Source: Demequina sp. TMPB413
Lineage (GTDB): Bacteria; Actinomycetota; Actinomycetes; Actinomycetales; Demequinaceae
Direction of reading: 5' to 3'
Length of the DNA stretch: 64,000 nucleotides
Assembly: GCF_020447105.2 (NCBI RefSeq)
Contig: NZ_CP096184.1
Location: forward strand, 2,170,001 to 2,234,000
Positions 1 to 8,861 of the stretch are shown piece after piece (position 1 is the stretch's first letter; each line of letters starts with the position of its first letter). Made by a program: the position numbers and the translations under genes. The notes under the pieces were generated by a model, which was given only the letters and a program-made list of their open reading frames with translations, did not search any database and was not told the DNA's origin.

Positions 1-48
1 CCGTGCGCATATGAGGTGAGGGCCAAGCGTCGGCACTACCCTGTGGGC

Positions 49-1290
49 ATGACAGACGACGCGTCCCCCGCCGTTCCCTCCCCGCCAACCACTCTTCGTC
101 CCGACACCCTCGCCGTGCGCGGCGGGCTGCATCGGACCGCCTTCGACGAGATGTCGGAGCCGCTGTTTCTCACGCAGGGCTACATCTACCCCAATGCCGC
201 GAACGCTGAGGCCGCGTTTGCAGGCGAGATCGAGCGCTACCAGTACAGCCGGTACGGCAACCCGACCGTGACGACGTTTGAGGAGCGGTTGGCGCTCATC
301 GAAGGTGCTGATGCCTGCTTCGCTACTGCCACCGGAATGGCGGCGGTGTTCGTCTCCCTCGCCTCGATCCTTCGCCAGGGTTCACGCCTTGTCGCAGCAC
401 GTGCCTTGTTCGGCTCTTCCCTTGCGGTCTTCAACGAGTACTTCGCCGAGTGGGGTATCCAGGTCGACTACGTCGACGCCCACGTAAATGCCGATTGGGA
501 GCGCGCGCTCGCCACCCCTGCCGATGCCATCTACGTGGAGTCCCCCACCAACCCGATGCAAGACGTGGTTGACATCCCGTTCGTGGCCGCGCTCGCCAAG
601 AAGGCCGGGGCACTGTTCATCGTGGACAACGTGTTCGCCACGCCCGTCGGCCAGAAGCCCCTCGAGTTGGGCGCCGACGCCGTGGTGTACTCAGCGACCA
701 AGCACATCGACGGCCAGGGCAGGGTGCTTGGCGGTGCAGTGCTCGGTTCGAGCGAGTACATCAACGGCCCTGTGCGCACGATGGTGCGCACGATTGGCTC
801 GACGATGAGCCCCTTCGCGGCCTGGGTGCTCGCCAAGTCGCTCGAGACCCTATCGATCCGCGTCAAGGCGATGGCGGCGTCGGCCGTGGACCTGGCCGCG
901 TGGCTTGACGCCCATCCCCAGGTCGCGGTCACGCGCTATCCCCTGCTGCCCTCGCATCCTCAGTACGAGCGCGCTGCGTCACAGATGACGCTCGGCGGCA
1001 CGCTCGTCACGATCGACATCGCGCTACCCGAGGACGTCGACCCTCACGGCGATGAGGCCAAGGCCGCAGCGTTCCGCTTCATGGACGCGCTGCAGGTGAT
1101 CGACATTTCGAACAACCTTGGCGACGCCAAGTCGATCGCGACGCACCCTGCGACTACTACTCACCGCAAGCTCGGCGTCGAGGGGCGCGCGGCCGTCGGC
1201 ATGAGCGCTGCGACGGTGCGCCTCAGCATCGGACTTGAGGATGTCGAGGACCTGCGCGAAGACCTGGCACGCGCGCTCGAGGCCGTCTAG
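49..1290 (+). CDS. metZ: O-succinylhomoserine sulfhydrylase
   Basis: PLP-dependent enzyme of the Cys/Met metabolism family that makes homocysteine from an activated homoserine and sulfide in methionine synthesis; cytoplasmic. The PLP lysine is about K218 in the motif SATKHIDGQG. The early motif YQYSRYGNPT and the 413-residue length fit MetZ better than cystathionine gamma-synthase, though the two are hard to separate without alignment. I chose the ATG at 49 over the in-frame GTG at 16 because TACCCT ends 7 nt before it, as in a leaderless promoter, and homology begins just after it. The next gene (copA) is convergent. Confidence 0.85.
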   Translation: MTDDASPAVPSPPTTLRPDTLAVRGGLHRTAFDEMSEPLFLTQGYIYPNAANAEAAFAGEIERYQYSRYGNPTVTTFEERLALIEGADACFATATGMAAVFVSLASILRQGSRLVAARALFGSSLAVFNEYFAEWGIQVDYVDAHVNADWERALATPADAIYVESPTNPMQDVVDIPFVAALAKKAGALFIVDNVFATPVGQKPLELGADAVVYSATKHIDGQGRVLGGAVLGSSEYINGPVRTMVRTIGSTMSPFAAWVLAKSLETLSIRVKAMAASAVDLAAWLDAHPQVAVTRYPLLPSHPQYERAASQMTLGGTLVTIDIALPEDVDPHGDEAKAAAFRFMDALQVIDISNNLGDAKSIATHPATTTHRKLGVEGRAAVGMSAATVRLSIGLEDVEDLREDLARALEAV

Positions 1291-1346
1291 GCGCCCTCGT
1301 CACCTGCTCACCGAACCCGCACTGCTAGCGGGCCCGCACGGCCCGG

Positions 1347-3656
1347 TTACGCGCGCGCTCGGAAGCGGCGCAGTCGCAGCGAATTGCCGACGACGAACAG
1401 ACTTGACGCGCCCATCGCACCAGCGGCGATCATCGGGTTGAGCAGCCCCGCGGCCGCCAACGGGATCGCGACGACGTTGTAGGCGAAGGCCCAGAACAGG
1501 TTGCCGCGGATGGTGCCGAGAGTCTTGCGGGCCAGGCGGATCGCATCGGCGACGCCTCGCAAGTCGCCCGTCACCAAGGTGAGGTCGGAGGCCTCACGGG
1601 CGACGTCGGCGCCGGTGCCAATCGCGATGCCGACGTCCGCCTGGACGAGGGCGGGCGAGTCGTTGACCCCGTCGCCCACCATGACCACGCGGCGGCCGCC
1701 CTTCTGCAGGCCCACCACCACCTCTGACTTGTCACCTGGTAGCACCTCCGCGATGACGCTGTCGATACCCAGTTCGGCGCCGACGGCGCGGGCGGCGCGC
1801 TCGTTGTCACCGGTGAGCAGCACGACGTCGAGACCGAGAGCCTTCAGGCCGTCGATCGCCTCGCGGGACGTGGCCTTGACCGTGTCTCGTACGGCGATCG
1901 CTCCCTCAGCGGCGAGCGCCGAGCGCGTCGGCACAGCGTCGGCCGCACCGCCAAGGAGGCCGCCGGAAAGGGGCGCTGCTCTGCCGACAAAGACGACGGT
2001 GGCTCCGGATTCCTCCTGGGCATCTGCCCAGGAGGCGAGAGCGGCTGGCAGGACGTCGAAGAGCCTGCGCGAGCCCACCGTGACGTCCGTCATCGCGTCC
2101 TCGGCAGCGTCGGCGCCAGGAAGTTCGAGGCCGCGCACGGTTGCCGTGACACCTCGCCCTGGCGAGGACCTGAAACCCTTGATGAGCAGCTTGCGCTCGT
2201 GGGCGTCGGCGATGGCCTTGGCGATGGGGTGTTCCGAGCGGGCTTCCACGGAAGCCGCGGCGTCAAACAGCCGGGCCGCCTGATCAGCATCGAGGTCAGG
2301 AGCGTGCTCGGCGAGCAGGGCCATCCGACCCTCCGTGACGGTGCCGGTCTTGTCGAGCACCACGGTGTGCAGCTCGCGCGTGTCTTCAAGAACCTGGGGG
2401 CCGCGGATCAGCACGCCCATCTGCGCCCCTCTGCCCACGCCGACCATGATGGCAAGCGGGGTGGCAAGGCCAAGCGCGCAGGGGCACGAGATGATGAGCA
2501 CTGCGACCGCCGCGGTGAATGCTTGGTCGACGTCTCCCGTCGCGAGTAGCCAGCCGACGAGCGTGCTCACCGACAGCACCATGACGATGGGGACGAAGAC
2601 GGAGGCGATGCGGTCGGCGAGCCGTTGAATGCGGGCCTTGCCTGTCTGCGCCTCGTCCACCATCCGGGCGATCTGCGCAAGCATCGTCTCCGCACCAACC
2701 CTGGTGGCCTCAACGGTGAGCGAGCCGTCGGCCGCGACCGTGCCGCCCACCACCTCGGTGCCGGGGCGCGCGGCGACGGGCGCGGACTCCCCCGTGATGA
2801 GCGACGCATCGACCGCGGCCTCGCCCTCGACCACCAGGCCGTCCGTGGCGATCGTCTCGCCCGGGCGCACGATGAAGCGCATGCCGAGCCCTAAGTCGTC
2901 GCGGCTGATGACGGTGCCGTCTTCCAGGGTCGCGGTCGAGCTCTGGCGGGCGCTGAGGGCACGGATCGCGTCTCCGGCATGCGCCGTCGAGCGGACTTCG
3001 AGCCACTTACCCAACACGATGAGGGAGACGATCACGGCTGCCGTCTCGAAGTAGACGTGCCCTGTGCCCCGCAGGAGAACCACCATCGACCAGGTCCACG
3101 CCGCGACCGAGCCGACGGTCACGAGCGTGTCCATCGTCGTGGCGCGGTGGCGTGCGGACATCACGGTCGAGCGGTGGAACTGCCAACCGCTGTAGAACAC
3201 CACAGGGGTCGCGAGCGCGGCCATCACCCATTCCCAGCCAGCGAACTGCCACGCGGGCACCATCGAGAGCAGGACCGTGGGAATCGTGAGAACCGCGCCG
3301 ACGATGAAGCGGCGGCGGTAGTCGGCGATGCGCGCGGCATCGGCGCTGCGGTGAGCGGCGTGTTCGTCGGCCAGCGACATGACGTCGGCGCCGGGCTGGG
3401 CGGTCTCGCCCTTTGCCGGAGTGAGCACCTGATAGCCGAGGCCCGCGATCGCGGCCCTCATCATGTCCTCGAGCTCTGCGGGGTCGATCGTGCCGTCCAC
3501 GTTGACCGTGGCGCGGCGGGTGGCCACGTTGACGTCCGCACCCTCGACTCCTGGAAGTACCGCGAGGCCGCGCTGAATCGTGGAGGCGCAACCGGCACAC
3601 GTCATGCCGCCAACGGCGAGATTGATCGTGTGCGACTCGGCATCGGTGGCGGTCAT
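1347..3656 (-). CDS. copA: Cu(+)-exporting P1B-type ATPase CopA
   Basis: Copper efflux pump of the cytoplasmic membrane, 769 aa. In order: one N-terminal heavy-metal-binding domain (GMTCAGC, residues 17-23), six to eight membrane segments, TGES actuator loop (about 287), the CPC copper site in SCPCALGLATP (about 389), DKTGTVTEG phosphorylation site (about 435), SEHP (about 474), GDGVND hinge (about 659), and the final helices with the YN and MGASS motifs typical of Cu(I) pumps. The frame stays open 67 codons further upstream, but that stretch overlaps copZ. The ATG at 3656 has GGAG 6 nt before it. It lies 73 bp downstream of copZ on the same transcript. Confidence 0.95.
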   Translation of the reverse strand: MTATDAESHTINLAVGGMTCAGCASTIQRGLAVLPGVEGADVNVATRRATVNVDGTIDPAELEDMMRAAIAGLGYQVLTPAKGETAQPGADVMSLADEHAAHRSADAARIADYRRRFIVGAVLTIPTVLLSMVPAWQFAGWEWVMAALATPVVFYSGWQFHRSTVMSARHRATTMDTLVTVGSVAAWTWSMVVLLRGTGHVYFETAAVIVSLIVLGKWLEVRSTAHAGDAIRALSARQSSTATLEDGTVISRDDLGLGMRFIVRPGETIATDGLVVEGEAAVDASLITGESAPVAARPGTEVVGGTVAADGSLTVEATRVGAETMLAQIARMVDEAQTGKARIQRLADRIASVFVPIVMVLSVSTLVGWLLATGDVDQAFTAAVAVLIISCPCALGLATPLAIMVGVGRGAQMGVLIRGPQVLEDTRELHTVVLDKTGTVTEGRMALLAEHAPDLDADQAARLFDAAASVEARSEHPIAKAIADAHERKLLIKGFRSSPGRGVTATVRGLELPGADAAEDAMTDVTVGSRRLFDVLPAALASWADAQEESGATVVFVGRAAPLSGGLLGGAADAVPTRSALAAEGAIAVRDTVKATSREAIDGLKALGLDVVLLTGDNERAARAVGAELGIDSVIAEVLPGDKSEVVVGLQKGGRRVVMVGDGVNDSPALVQADVGIAIGTGADVAREASDLTLVTGDLRGVADAIRLARKTLGTIRGNLFWAFAYNVVAIPLAAAGLLNPMIAAGAMGASSLFVVGNSLRLRRFRARA

Positions 3657-3729
3657 GGTTGCTCCAGTACAGGTCTGCGTCGGTGAGGTACTTCTGGGTG
3701 TCGCTGAGCGAGGGCCGCGGCCCTTGGCA

Positions 3730-3966
3730 CTAGGAGACCACGCGGTAGCCGGCGTCGTGCACGGCGCCGTCAATGGCGAATTCGAGTGAGCCCCGGTCCA
3801 CTGATCCGTCGGGGTGGACGGCGACGCGTCCACTCGCCACATCGATGTCGACGTCAACGACGCCGTCGGTGGCTGTCAGTGCCGAACGGACCTTGCTGGC
3901 GCAGCCTTCGCATGTCATTCCCTCGACGGTGACGTCGATGCTGGGGATCTCATGGGCAGTGGTCAT
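3730..3966 (-). CDS. copZ: Copper chaperone CopZ
   Basis: A 78-residue single heavy-metal-associated domain protein with the Cu(I) motif GMTCEGC near residue 19. It should bind cytosolic Cu(I) and pass it to the CopA N-terminal domain. The start at 3966 has AGAGAGGAA about 9 nt upstream; the frame extends another 28 codons, but those run into the CueR-type promoter and are not homologous. First gene of the copZ-copA transcript, read leftward from the operator at 4020-4050. Confidence 0.92.
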   Translation of the reverse strand: MTTAHEIPSIDVTVEGMTCEGCASKVRSALTATDGVVDVDIDVASGRVAVHPDGSVDRGSLEFAIDGAVHDAGYRVVS

Positions 3967-4019
3967 GGCGAAGTGTTCCTCTCTGCGTGCCGGCACCGTG
4001 AACCGGGGCGTGGAACCCA

Positions 4020-4050
4020 CGCTAAACCTTCCCCTGGACTGGAAGGTCAA
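4020..4050 (-). promoter_or_regulatory. CueR-type operator/promoter of copZ-copA
   Basis: Arms ACCTTCC and GGAAGGT form a perfect inverted repeat with an 8-bp centre (4026-4047). On the minus strand TTGACC (4050-4045) serves as -35 and TTAGCG (4025-4020) as -10, with a 19-bp spacer (20 bp if TAGCGT is used). A stretched spacer around a dyad is the hallmark of MerR-family activation, and the dyad matches the known CueR box class. Confidence 0.85.
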
Positions 4051-4086
4051 GTCGGACTCGGGAGCGCGACGTCCGCGTCACGCGCG

Positions 4087-4545
4087 CTAAGCGAGCGGGA
4101 GCAATCGTTGGTGAGAGGCAGGCCTCGGCCGCAAGCCTTCTTGCGCAGCCGTGGCGCCGATGACCTGGCAGCGAGCAGGGTCGTTGCACGATGACGGATC
4201 CAGGGCTTCGGCCCGCTCCGCCATGGCGCGCAGCTCATTGCGCGTGGCCAGCAACCGGTCGATCTGCGCGTCAACGTCGGCGAGATGGCGGGAAAGGATC
4301 TCCGTGGTGTGGCTGCACGTGGACTCGCCGGCAGCCTTCATGCCGAGAATCTCTCCAGCCTCGGCAAGGGTGAGTCCGGCCGCTTGGGCGTCGCGAACAG
4401 AACGCAGGCGCTCGACGGCATAATCTCCGTATTTCCGGTAGCCGTTCGCATGCCGATCAGGCTCGTGCATGAGACCGATCTGCTCGTAGTAGCGGATGGT
4501 CTTGGTGGTGAGGCCCGTCTGGTGAGCCAGTTCGCCGATGCGCAT
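4087..4545 (-). CDS. cueR: MerR-family copper regulator, CueR-like
   Basis: 152 aa. N-terminal MerR helix-turn-helix (MRIGELAHQTGLTTKTIRYY), a coiled-coil dimer helix (about 80-110), then a C-terminal metal loop with SSCNDPARC, close to the CueR Cys pair, plus one more Cys in STCSHTT. Expected to bind Cu(I) or a similar monovalent ion and activate copZ-copA by untwisting the 19-bp spacer promoter. The start at 4545 is supported by the MerR N-terminus; TACCAT lies just upstream on the minus strand. A second copy of the box sits upstream of this gene, suggesting autoregulation. Transcribed in the same direction as copZ, with copZ downstream. Confidence 0.85.
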   Translation of the reverse strand: MRIGELAHQTGLTTKTIRYYEQIGLMHEPDRHANGYRKYGDYAVERLRSVRDAQAAGLTLAEAGEILGMKAAGESTCSHTTEILSRHLADVDAQIDRLLATRNELRAMAERAEALDPSSCNDPARCQVIGATAAQEGLRPRPASHQRLLPLA

Positions 4546-4562
4546 GGCTCCATGGTACGCGA

Positions 4563-4584
4563 ACCTTCCAGTTGGATGGAAGGC
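4563..4584 (-). promoter_or_regulatory. Second CueR-type box, upstream of cueR
   Basis: ACCTTCC and GGAAGGC with an 8-bp centre, a one-mismatch copy of the copZ operator, lying between a likely -35 area and TACCAT (-10, minus strand) before cueR. Suggests autoregulation of cueR. Confidence 0.7.
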
Positions 4585-4668
4585 TGCGGGCTTGCGAGCC
4601 AGGGGCACGGCCCGCCCGGTGCCACTCGAAACCGCGCAGGCACCTGCAGCCCCGCCTAGCCTGGAGGC

Positions 4669-5370
4669 ATGCGCACCTCACCTCGCAAGATCGGTCTGCT
4701 CGGCGGCATCACGTGGCACTCGACGCTCGAGTATGAGCGGCTCATCCACGAGGGAGTCGCCGAGGCACTGCCAGGCCAGACGGCTGACCTTCTGATCCGC
4801 CACTACAACTTCGGCGACATCGCCGAGACTCAGGCGGCTGGCGACTGGGACGCGCTCGGTGCCCTGTTCGCGGCCGACGCCCAGTGGCTCGTCGCGGGAG
4901 GCGCAGAGGCCATCCTCATTTGCGCCAACACGATGCACATCGTCGCCCCGGCAGTCGAGGACGCGGTCGACGTGCCAGTGATCCACATGATCGACGAGAC
5001 TGCGAAGGCGATTACTGCAGCCGGACTCGACACCGTCGCTCTCTTGGGCACCGGTTTCACCATGCGGATGCCGTTCTATCGAGACCGGATGGCGCGCCAC
5101 GGAGTCACCACCGTCGTGCCCGACGAGCCCGACCTCCAGGCGATCCACGACCTCGTCTACACCGAACTCGCGCGCGGCCTCGTGACCCCTGCGGGCCGCG
5201 AACTCGCGCGCCGAGTCACATCAGAGACCCTCGCACGCGGAGCCCAGGGCGTGATCGCCGGCTGCACCGAGATACCCATGGTGCTGACTGCGGAGGACGT
5301 TGACGTTCCCTACTTCGATGCCCTCGCCCTTCACGCCAAGGCTGCTGTCGACTTCTCGCTCGCGGGCTAG
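4669..5370 (+). CDS. Aspartate/glutamate racemase family protein
   Basis: 233 aa. Two catalytic cysteines are visible: C85 in CANTMH and C199 in GCTEIPM, the paired acid/base thiols of cofactor-independent amino-acid racemases of the Asp/Glu/hydantoin family. The N-terminus KIGLLGGITWHST matches the YgeA/RacX branch, which racemises various amino acids. The substrate cannot be told from sequence. TAGCCT ends 7 nt before the ATG, so the gene is probably leaderless. Confidence 0.85.
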   Translation: MRTSPRKIGLLGGITWHSTLEYERLIHEGVAEALPGQTADLLIRHYNFGDIAETQAAGDWDALGALFAADAQWLVAGGAEAILICANTMHIVAPAVEDAVDVPVIHMIDETAKAITAAGLDTVALLGTGFTMRMPFYRDRMARHGVTTVVPDEPDLQAIHDLVYTELARGLVTPAGRELARRVTSETLARGAQGVIAGCTEIPMVLTAEDVDVPYFDALALHAKAAVDFSLAG

Positions 5371-5372
5371 AA

Positions 5373-5408
5373 TGCCCCGAATGGGCTGGTAGCGGCAAAA
5401 CCGGGGCA
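5373..5408 (+). terminator. Possible terminator after the racemase gene
   Basis: TGCCCCG and CGGGGCA form a 7-bp stem with a 22-nt loop directly after the stop codon. There is no T-run, so this is a weak call. Confidence 0.35.
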
Positions 5409-5496
5409 ATTCGCTCATCTCGCCCGCGAGCCCTTTCCAGCGGGAGCCACCCGGTCTATCGTGAATCTCGAGCACACGAGGTAAGGGGGTCTCGGA

Positions 5497-7755
5497 GTGA
5501 CATTGCCGACGCGCGTTGTCCCCCCGTCTCAGGTCGCGATTCCTGATTGGTGCCAGCGAGACCGGATGGCCGCAAGCCACCTGGTCGCCCATGACGCCCT
5601 GCGTCGCGGCCCCGATGAGCGCGCCCAGATGCTACGCCGCATCGGCGTGAGCAAAATCATCTGGGACTGGCGAGACGAACATCTGGCCGCATTCGAGACC
5701 GAACTCGACGCCCTGCGCAGACACCACGTCGACCTCGCCGGAGTCTGGACCCCGCTGCCCATGCCAGCCTACGAAGAGCCCGACTACGCCAGCCGCTTCG
5801 GCGTCGTCCCTGGCGCCATCAAGACCCTCATCACCGAGGCGGCGCGCCGCGGGCACTCGCCGGATCTGTGGACCCAGATCGGTTTCGGCCAACCTGGTGC
5901 TCCCGCCGTCATGTCGCCCGAGGTTCACGCGGCCGAGGTGAGCCGCGCAGCCGATCATCTCTCTGGCCTTGCGCGGCTCGCGCGCGGCCATGGAATGTGC
6001 GTGGTGCTCACCAATCACGGCGGGTGGGCTGGCGAGCCGCGCACCCTGGTCGATGTGGTGAAGGAGCTCGCGCGCCGCGGCCTTGGCAACGTGGGCATTG
6101 GCCTGAGGCTCCAGCACGCGCACCACCTGATCGCCGACCTCGACCACCACCTCAAGGTCATGAACGAACACCTCGTGGCCGTCATGCTGAGCGGCGCCGA
6201 CGCGGGGGCTGAGTTGACGGGCCGCGTCATCTTGCCTTTTGGCGCGGGCAGCAGAGATCGCTGGGTCACTCACGCCTTGCTCGAGTCGGGTTGGCGTGGG
6301 CAACTCGCCATCCACGCCGTCGGTCAAGACGACTCGGAGGCCAGGCTGTTGGACAGCCTTGACGGTTGGGAGTGGTCGGTCGACCGCTTCCTGAGGCATC
6401 CCAGGCCACGGCCGACGCCGCGGATTCTCGAGCCGACGTGGCCACCTCGCGAGGACTGGGCTGGCAGGGCAGTGGCCGCCGCGAGAAGAGACCATGCGGT
6501 CGGCGCTCTGGCAGGGGTCCCGGCACCGGCGGCGGCCGCCCGAGCCATGAGCCAGCTTCCTGCCGTAGCGCACGCGGCCCCCGCGGCAGCCGCTCCTGAC
6601 GCACCCGTGCAAACGCCACGGGTGCCGACTCCATATGGCCAGCAGGCACCTCCTCGCCAACCCGCACGGACGGCTTCGGCCGCCGCGTACTTTCACCCAC
6701 CGGCGGCGACACGCCAGGACGTGGCACCACCCGCCCCGGCCTCCCGGCCGACGCCACCCACACCGTCATCGTCACCCGTCCAGGCCGACCGTCCGACCTC
6801 GCCCGCACTTCCGCCATCCCGCGCCACCGCGCCAACACCGCCCGCGCCAATGCCGCACCGTTCTGCGCGGTCCCTTCCTCCCGCGCCCACGTCCCCTCCT
6901 ATCCCCCCTTCTCGCATCGACCTTGGCCCCACGCGCCGCCAGCGCCGCGCCGCTCGCGAAGAGCACGAGCGCACCGCTCGCGAGGCAACGAAGGCCGACC
7001 GCCGCGCCCAGCGCGAGGCGGCACGCCTGCCAGAGCGCATCGGGCATCGGGACGTGCGCATGATCGCTCCCGATCCGTACACGGGCGCGATTCACGCGCT
7101 GCTGCTTCACCTCGAAGAGTCAGGGTTCACGGGCGCGCCGCGCTCTTTCGGTTGGGACGACAGGGGCCGGCACCTCGTCGAGTTCGTACCAGGAATGAGG
7201 GCGGATCACCCGCACGCCCCAGAGGACGCGCTGAACCCCGCGCGCATCGGCCGCTTCATGCGCGCCATGCACGATGCCCTTGAAAGCTTCGAACCGCCCG
7301 ACTACGCGCTGTGGTTCGATGGCCTTCCCCCGCCAGGTGGCGACCTGATCGTCCATCACGACATCGCGCCCTCGAACATTGTGGTGCGCGGGGACGGCAG
7401 GCTCGTGGCGATCGACTGGGATGCGGCTGGGCCAGGCACCCGCTTGTGGGACGTGGCCTACGCGGCACACGCTTTCGCTCCGCTGTACCAAGCTGACGCC
7501 GATATCGCCGAGGCCTCCAGGCGGTTGCGCGGGCTCGTCGACGGCTATGGCCTTGACGACGCCGAGCGCCTGGCGTTGGTCCCGCTGCTGGCCATGCGCT
7601 CGAAGCGCATGTACGACTACCTGGACAAGATGCGTGCCACGGGCGTGTCTCCTTGGACGGACCTGTGGGAGCGCGGCATCGGCACCGTGTGGCAGGCGGA
7701 CGCCCAGTGGATCAGGGACCACTCCGACGTCTGGGAGCGCGCGCTACTGAGCTAG
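5497..7755 (+). CDS. TIM-barrel (sugar isomerase-like) / aminoglycoside-phosphotransferase-like fusion
   Basis: 752 aa, GTG start. Residues about 20-330 resemble the xylose-isomerase/AP-endonuclease-2 barrel (motifs SKIIWDWRDEHLAAFE and VVLTNHGGW and a run of His near LQHAHHLIADLDHH). About 335-470 is a Pro/Ala/Thr-rich linker of low complexity. About 475-515 is a basic, charged helix. From about 515 a kinase-like APH domain follows: HHDIAPSN (catalytic D622, N627) and IDWDAAGPG (metal D640). The APH N-lobe is short (LLLHLEESGFTGAPRSFG), as in the small choline-kinase-like subfamily. Both halves look intact, so this appears to be a bifunctional protein acting on a small polar substrate; the substrate is unknown. 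Its end overlaps the convergent GNAT/kinase gene by 12 bp. Confidence 0.75.
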   Translation: MTLPTRVVPPSQVAIPDWCQRDRMAASHLVAHDALRRGPDERAQMLRRIGVSKIIWDWRDEHLAAFETELDALRRHHVDLAGVWTPLPMPAYEEPDYASRFGVVPGAIKTLITEAARRGHSPDLWTQIGFGQPGAPAVMSPEVHAAEVSRAADHLSGLARLARGHGMCVVLTNHGGWAGEPRTLVDVVKELARRGLGNVGIGLRLQHAHHLIADLDHHLKVMNEHLVAVMLSGADAGAELTGRVILPFGAGSRDRWVTHALLESGWRGQLAIHAVGQDDSEARLLDSLDGWEWSVDRFLRHPRPRPTPRILEPTWPPREDWAGRAVAAARRDHAVGALAGVPAPAAAARAMSQLPAVAHAAPAAAAPDAPVQTPRVPTPYGQQAPPRQPARTASAAAYFHPPAATRQDVAPPAPASRPTPPTPSSSPVQADRPTSPALPPSRATAPTPPAPMPHRSARSLPPAPTSPPIPPSRIDLGPTRRQRRAAREEHERTAREATKADRRAQREAARLPERIGHRDVRMIAPDPYTGAIHALLLHLEESGFTGAPRSFGWDDRGRHLVEFVPGMRADHPHAPEDALNPARIGRFMRAMHDALESFEPPDYALWFDGLPPPGGDLIVHHDIAPSNIVVRGDGRLVAIDWDAAGPGTRLWDVAYAAHAFAPLYQADADIAEASRRLRGLVDGYGLDDAERLALVPLLAMRSKRMYDYLDKMRATGVSPWTDLWERGIGTVWQADAQWIRDHSDVWERALLS

Positions 7756-8760
7756 CGTCTCGGTTCCGGGAATCCACCAGCCCGCGGCGTCGAGAACCTG
7801 CCTCGCCACGTCCTCACGCGTTGTCGCGTCGGTCGTGACAACGGCGTCGTCGAGGTCGAGGCCTTCCAAAATCTCGTCGAGCTCGCGGGAGCGGTGCAGG
7901 CCAAACTCTCGCCACTTGCCCTCCGGCTCCCGCGCCGTGATGCGTTCAGCGCGCGTCTCCTCCGTCGCCGCCACCCTCACCACCGAGACCTGCGCAGGGC
8001 CTGCGGGGCTCGCGAAGACGCGCGCATAGCGCTCGCGATCGTCGGGGTCCTCCACCACCCTGGCGACGACCACGCAGCCGTAACCGCGCGCTCGATAGAT
8101 GGGCGCGATCGCGGCGAGAGCGAGCATGAGCAGATGCTGCTGGTAGGGGTCGTTCGACGGCTCGGGTGTGGCTTGGCAGAGGGCGTCGGCATCGATGAAG
8201 GCGACTCGCACCCCTGCCTCACCCAATACGTCCCTGATCGCCGACGCCGTTGCCGTCTTTCCCGCCCCCATCGCACCGTTGACCACCAATAGTCGGGTGG
8301 GTATCGCCTTCGCCATGCAGATCGATCGCGCGTCCTCCGCGTAGGTGCCGTAGGACGGGATGCGGGTGTAGCCAATGCCTTGATACAACGCAACAGCTTC
8401 AGGCTGGGCTTGGCCAGTCTCGAGCACGAGGCGCGTGGCGCCGACGCGGAAGGCCGCGCGCTCGATCGCGCCCATCATGACCCGCGCGTAGCCGTTCCCG
8501 CGATGCTCCGGCCGCACGAAGAGCCTCTTGATCTCGACGGTGCCGGGCCGATCAGGGTGGTAGACCGACCAGCGAACCACGGCGGTGCCAACGGGCTCAT
8601 CGTCTTCGGTGAGTGCGAGCAGTGACAGGACCAGCCCGTCGGGCCTGATCGGAAACTGGACTTCCGGCCCCCCGTAGCGCTCCTCCAGCTCAGCCGACAA
8701 CTCCTGCCACAGTGCGACCGCTCGCGGGTCATCGACGCGCACGGACCGGACCGAGATCAT
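7744..8760 (-). CDS. GNAT acetyltransferase / P-loop kinase fusion
   Basis: 338 aa. N-terminal half is a GNAT domain with the acetyl-CoA loop EHRGNGYA (about residue 84) and the family strand ATRLVLETG. The C-terminal half is a P-loop NTPase with Walker A NGAMGAGKTATA (about 160-171) and FIDADAL as a likely Walker B-like acidic pair, resembling small nucleoside or shikimate-type kinases. Substrates of both halves are unknown. I chose the ATG at 8760 because TACGCT sits 6-7 nt before it (leaderless pattern) and the GNAT fold starts there; a start 20 codons upstream is possible. Confidence 0.75.
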   Translation of the reverse strand: MISVRSVRVDDPRAVALWQELSAELEERYGGPEVQFPIRPDGLVLSLLALTEDDEPVGTAVVRWSVYHPDRPGTVEIKRLFVRPEHRGNGYARVMMGAIERAAFRVGATRLVLETGQAQPEAVALYQGIGYTRIPSYGTYAEDARSICMAKAIPTRLLVVNGAMGAGKTATASAIRDVLGEAGVRVAFIDADALCQATPEPSNDPYQQHLLMLALAAIAPIYRARGYGCVVVARVVEDPDDRERYARVFASPAGPAQVSVVRVAATEETRAERITAREPEGKWREFGLHRSRELDEILEGLDLDDAVVTTDATTREDVARQVLDAAGWWIPGTETLAQ

Positions 8761-8861
8761 GTGCCGAGCGTATCGTCGCGCCCACGGGAATAGTGGGTAC
8801 TCCGTGCCGGTTCTTGTCACAGACGGTGACGCGTCAACGACTCATGTGGAAGGATGCGGCC

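Noticed and set aside
3657-3857. 67-codon N-terminal extension of copA
   Set aside because: It overlaps copZ, has Ser/Thr/Pro-rich noise, and the ATG at 3656 has a good ribosome site.
5632-6696. Long minus-strand open frame opposite the barrel/kinase fusion
   Set aside because: Arg-rich, no homology; shadow of codon bias.
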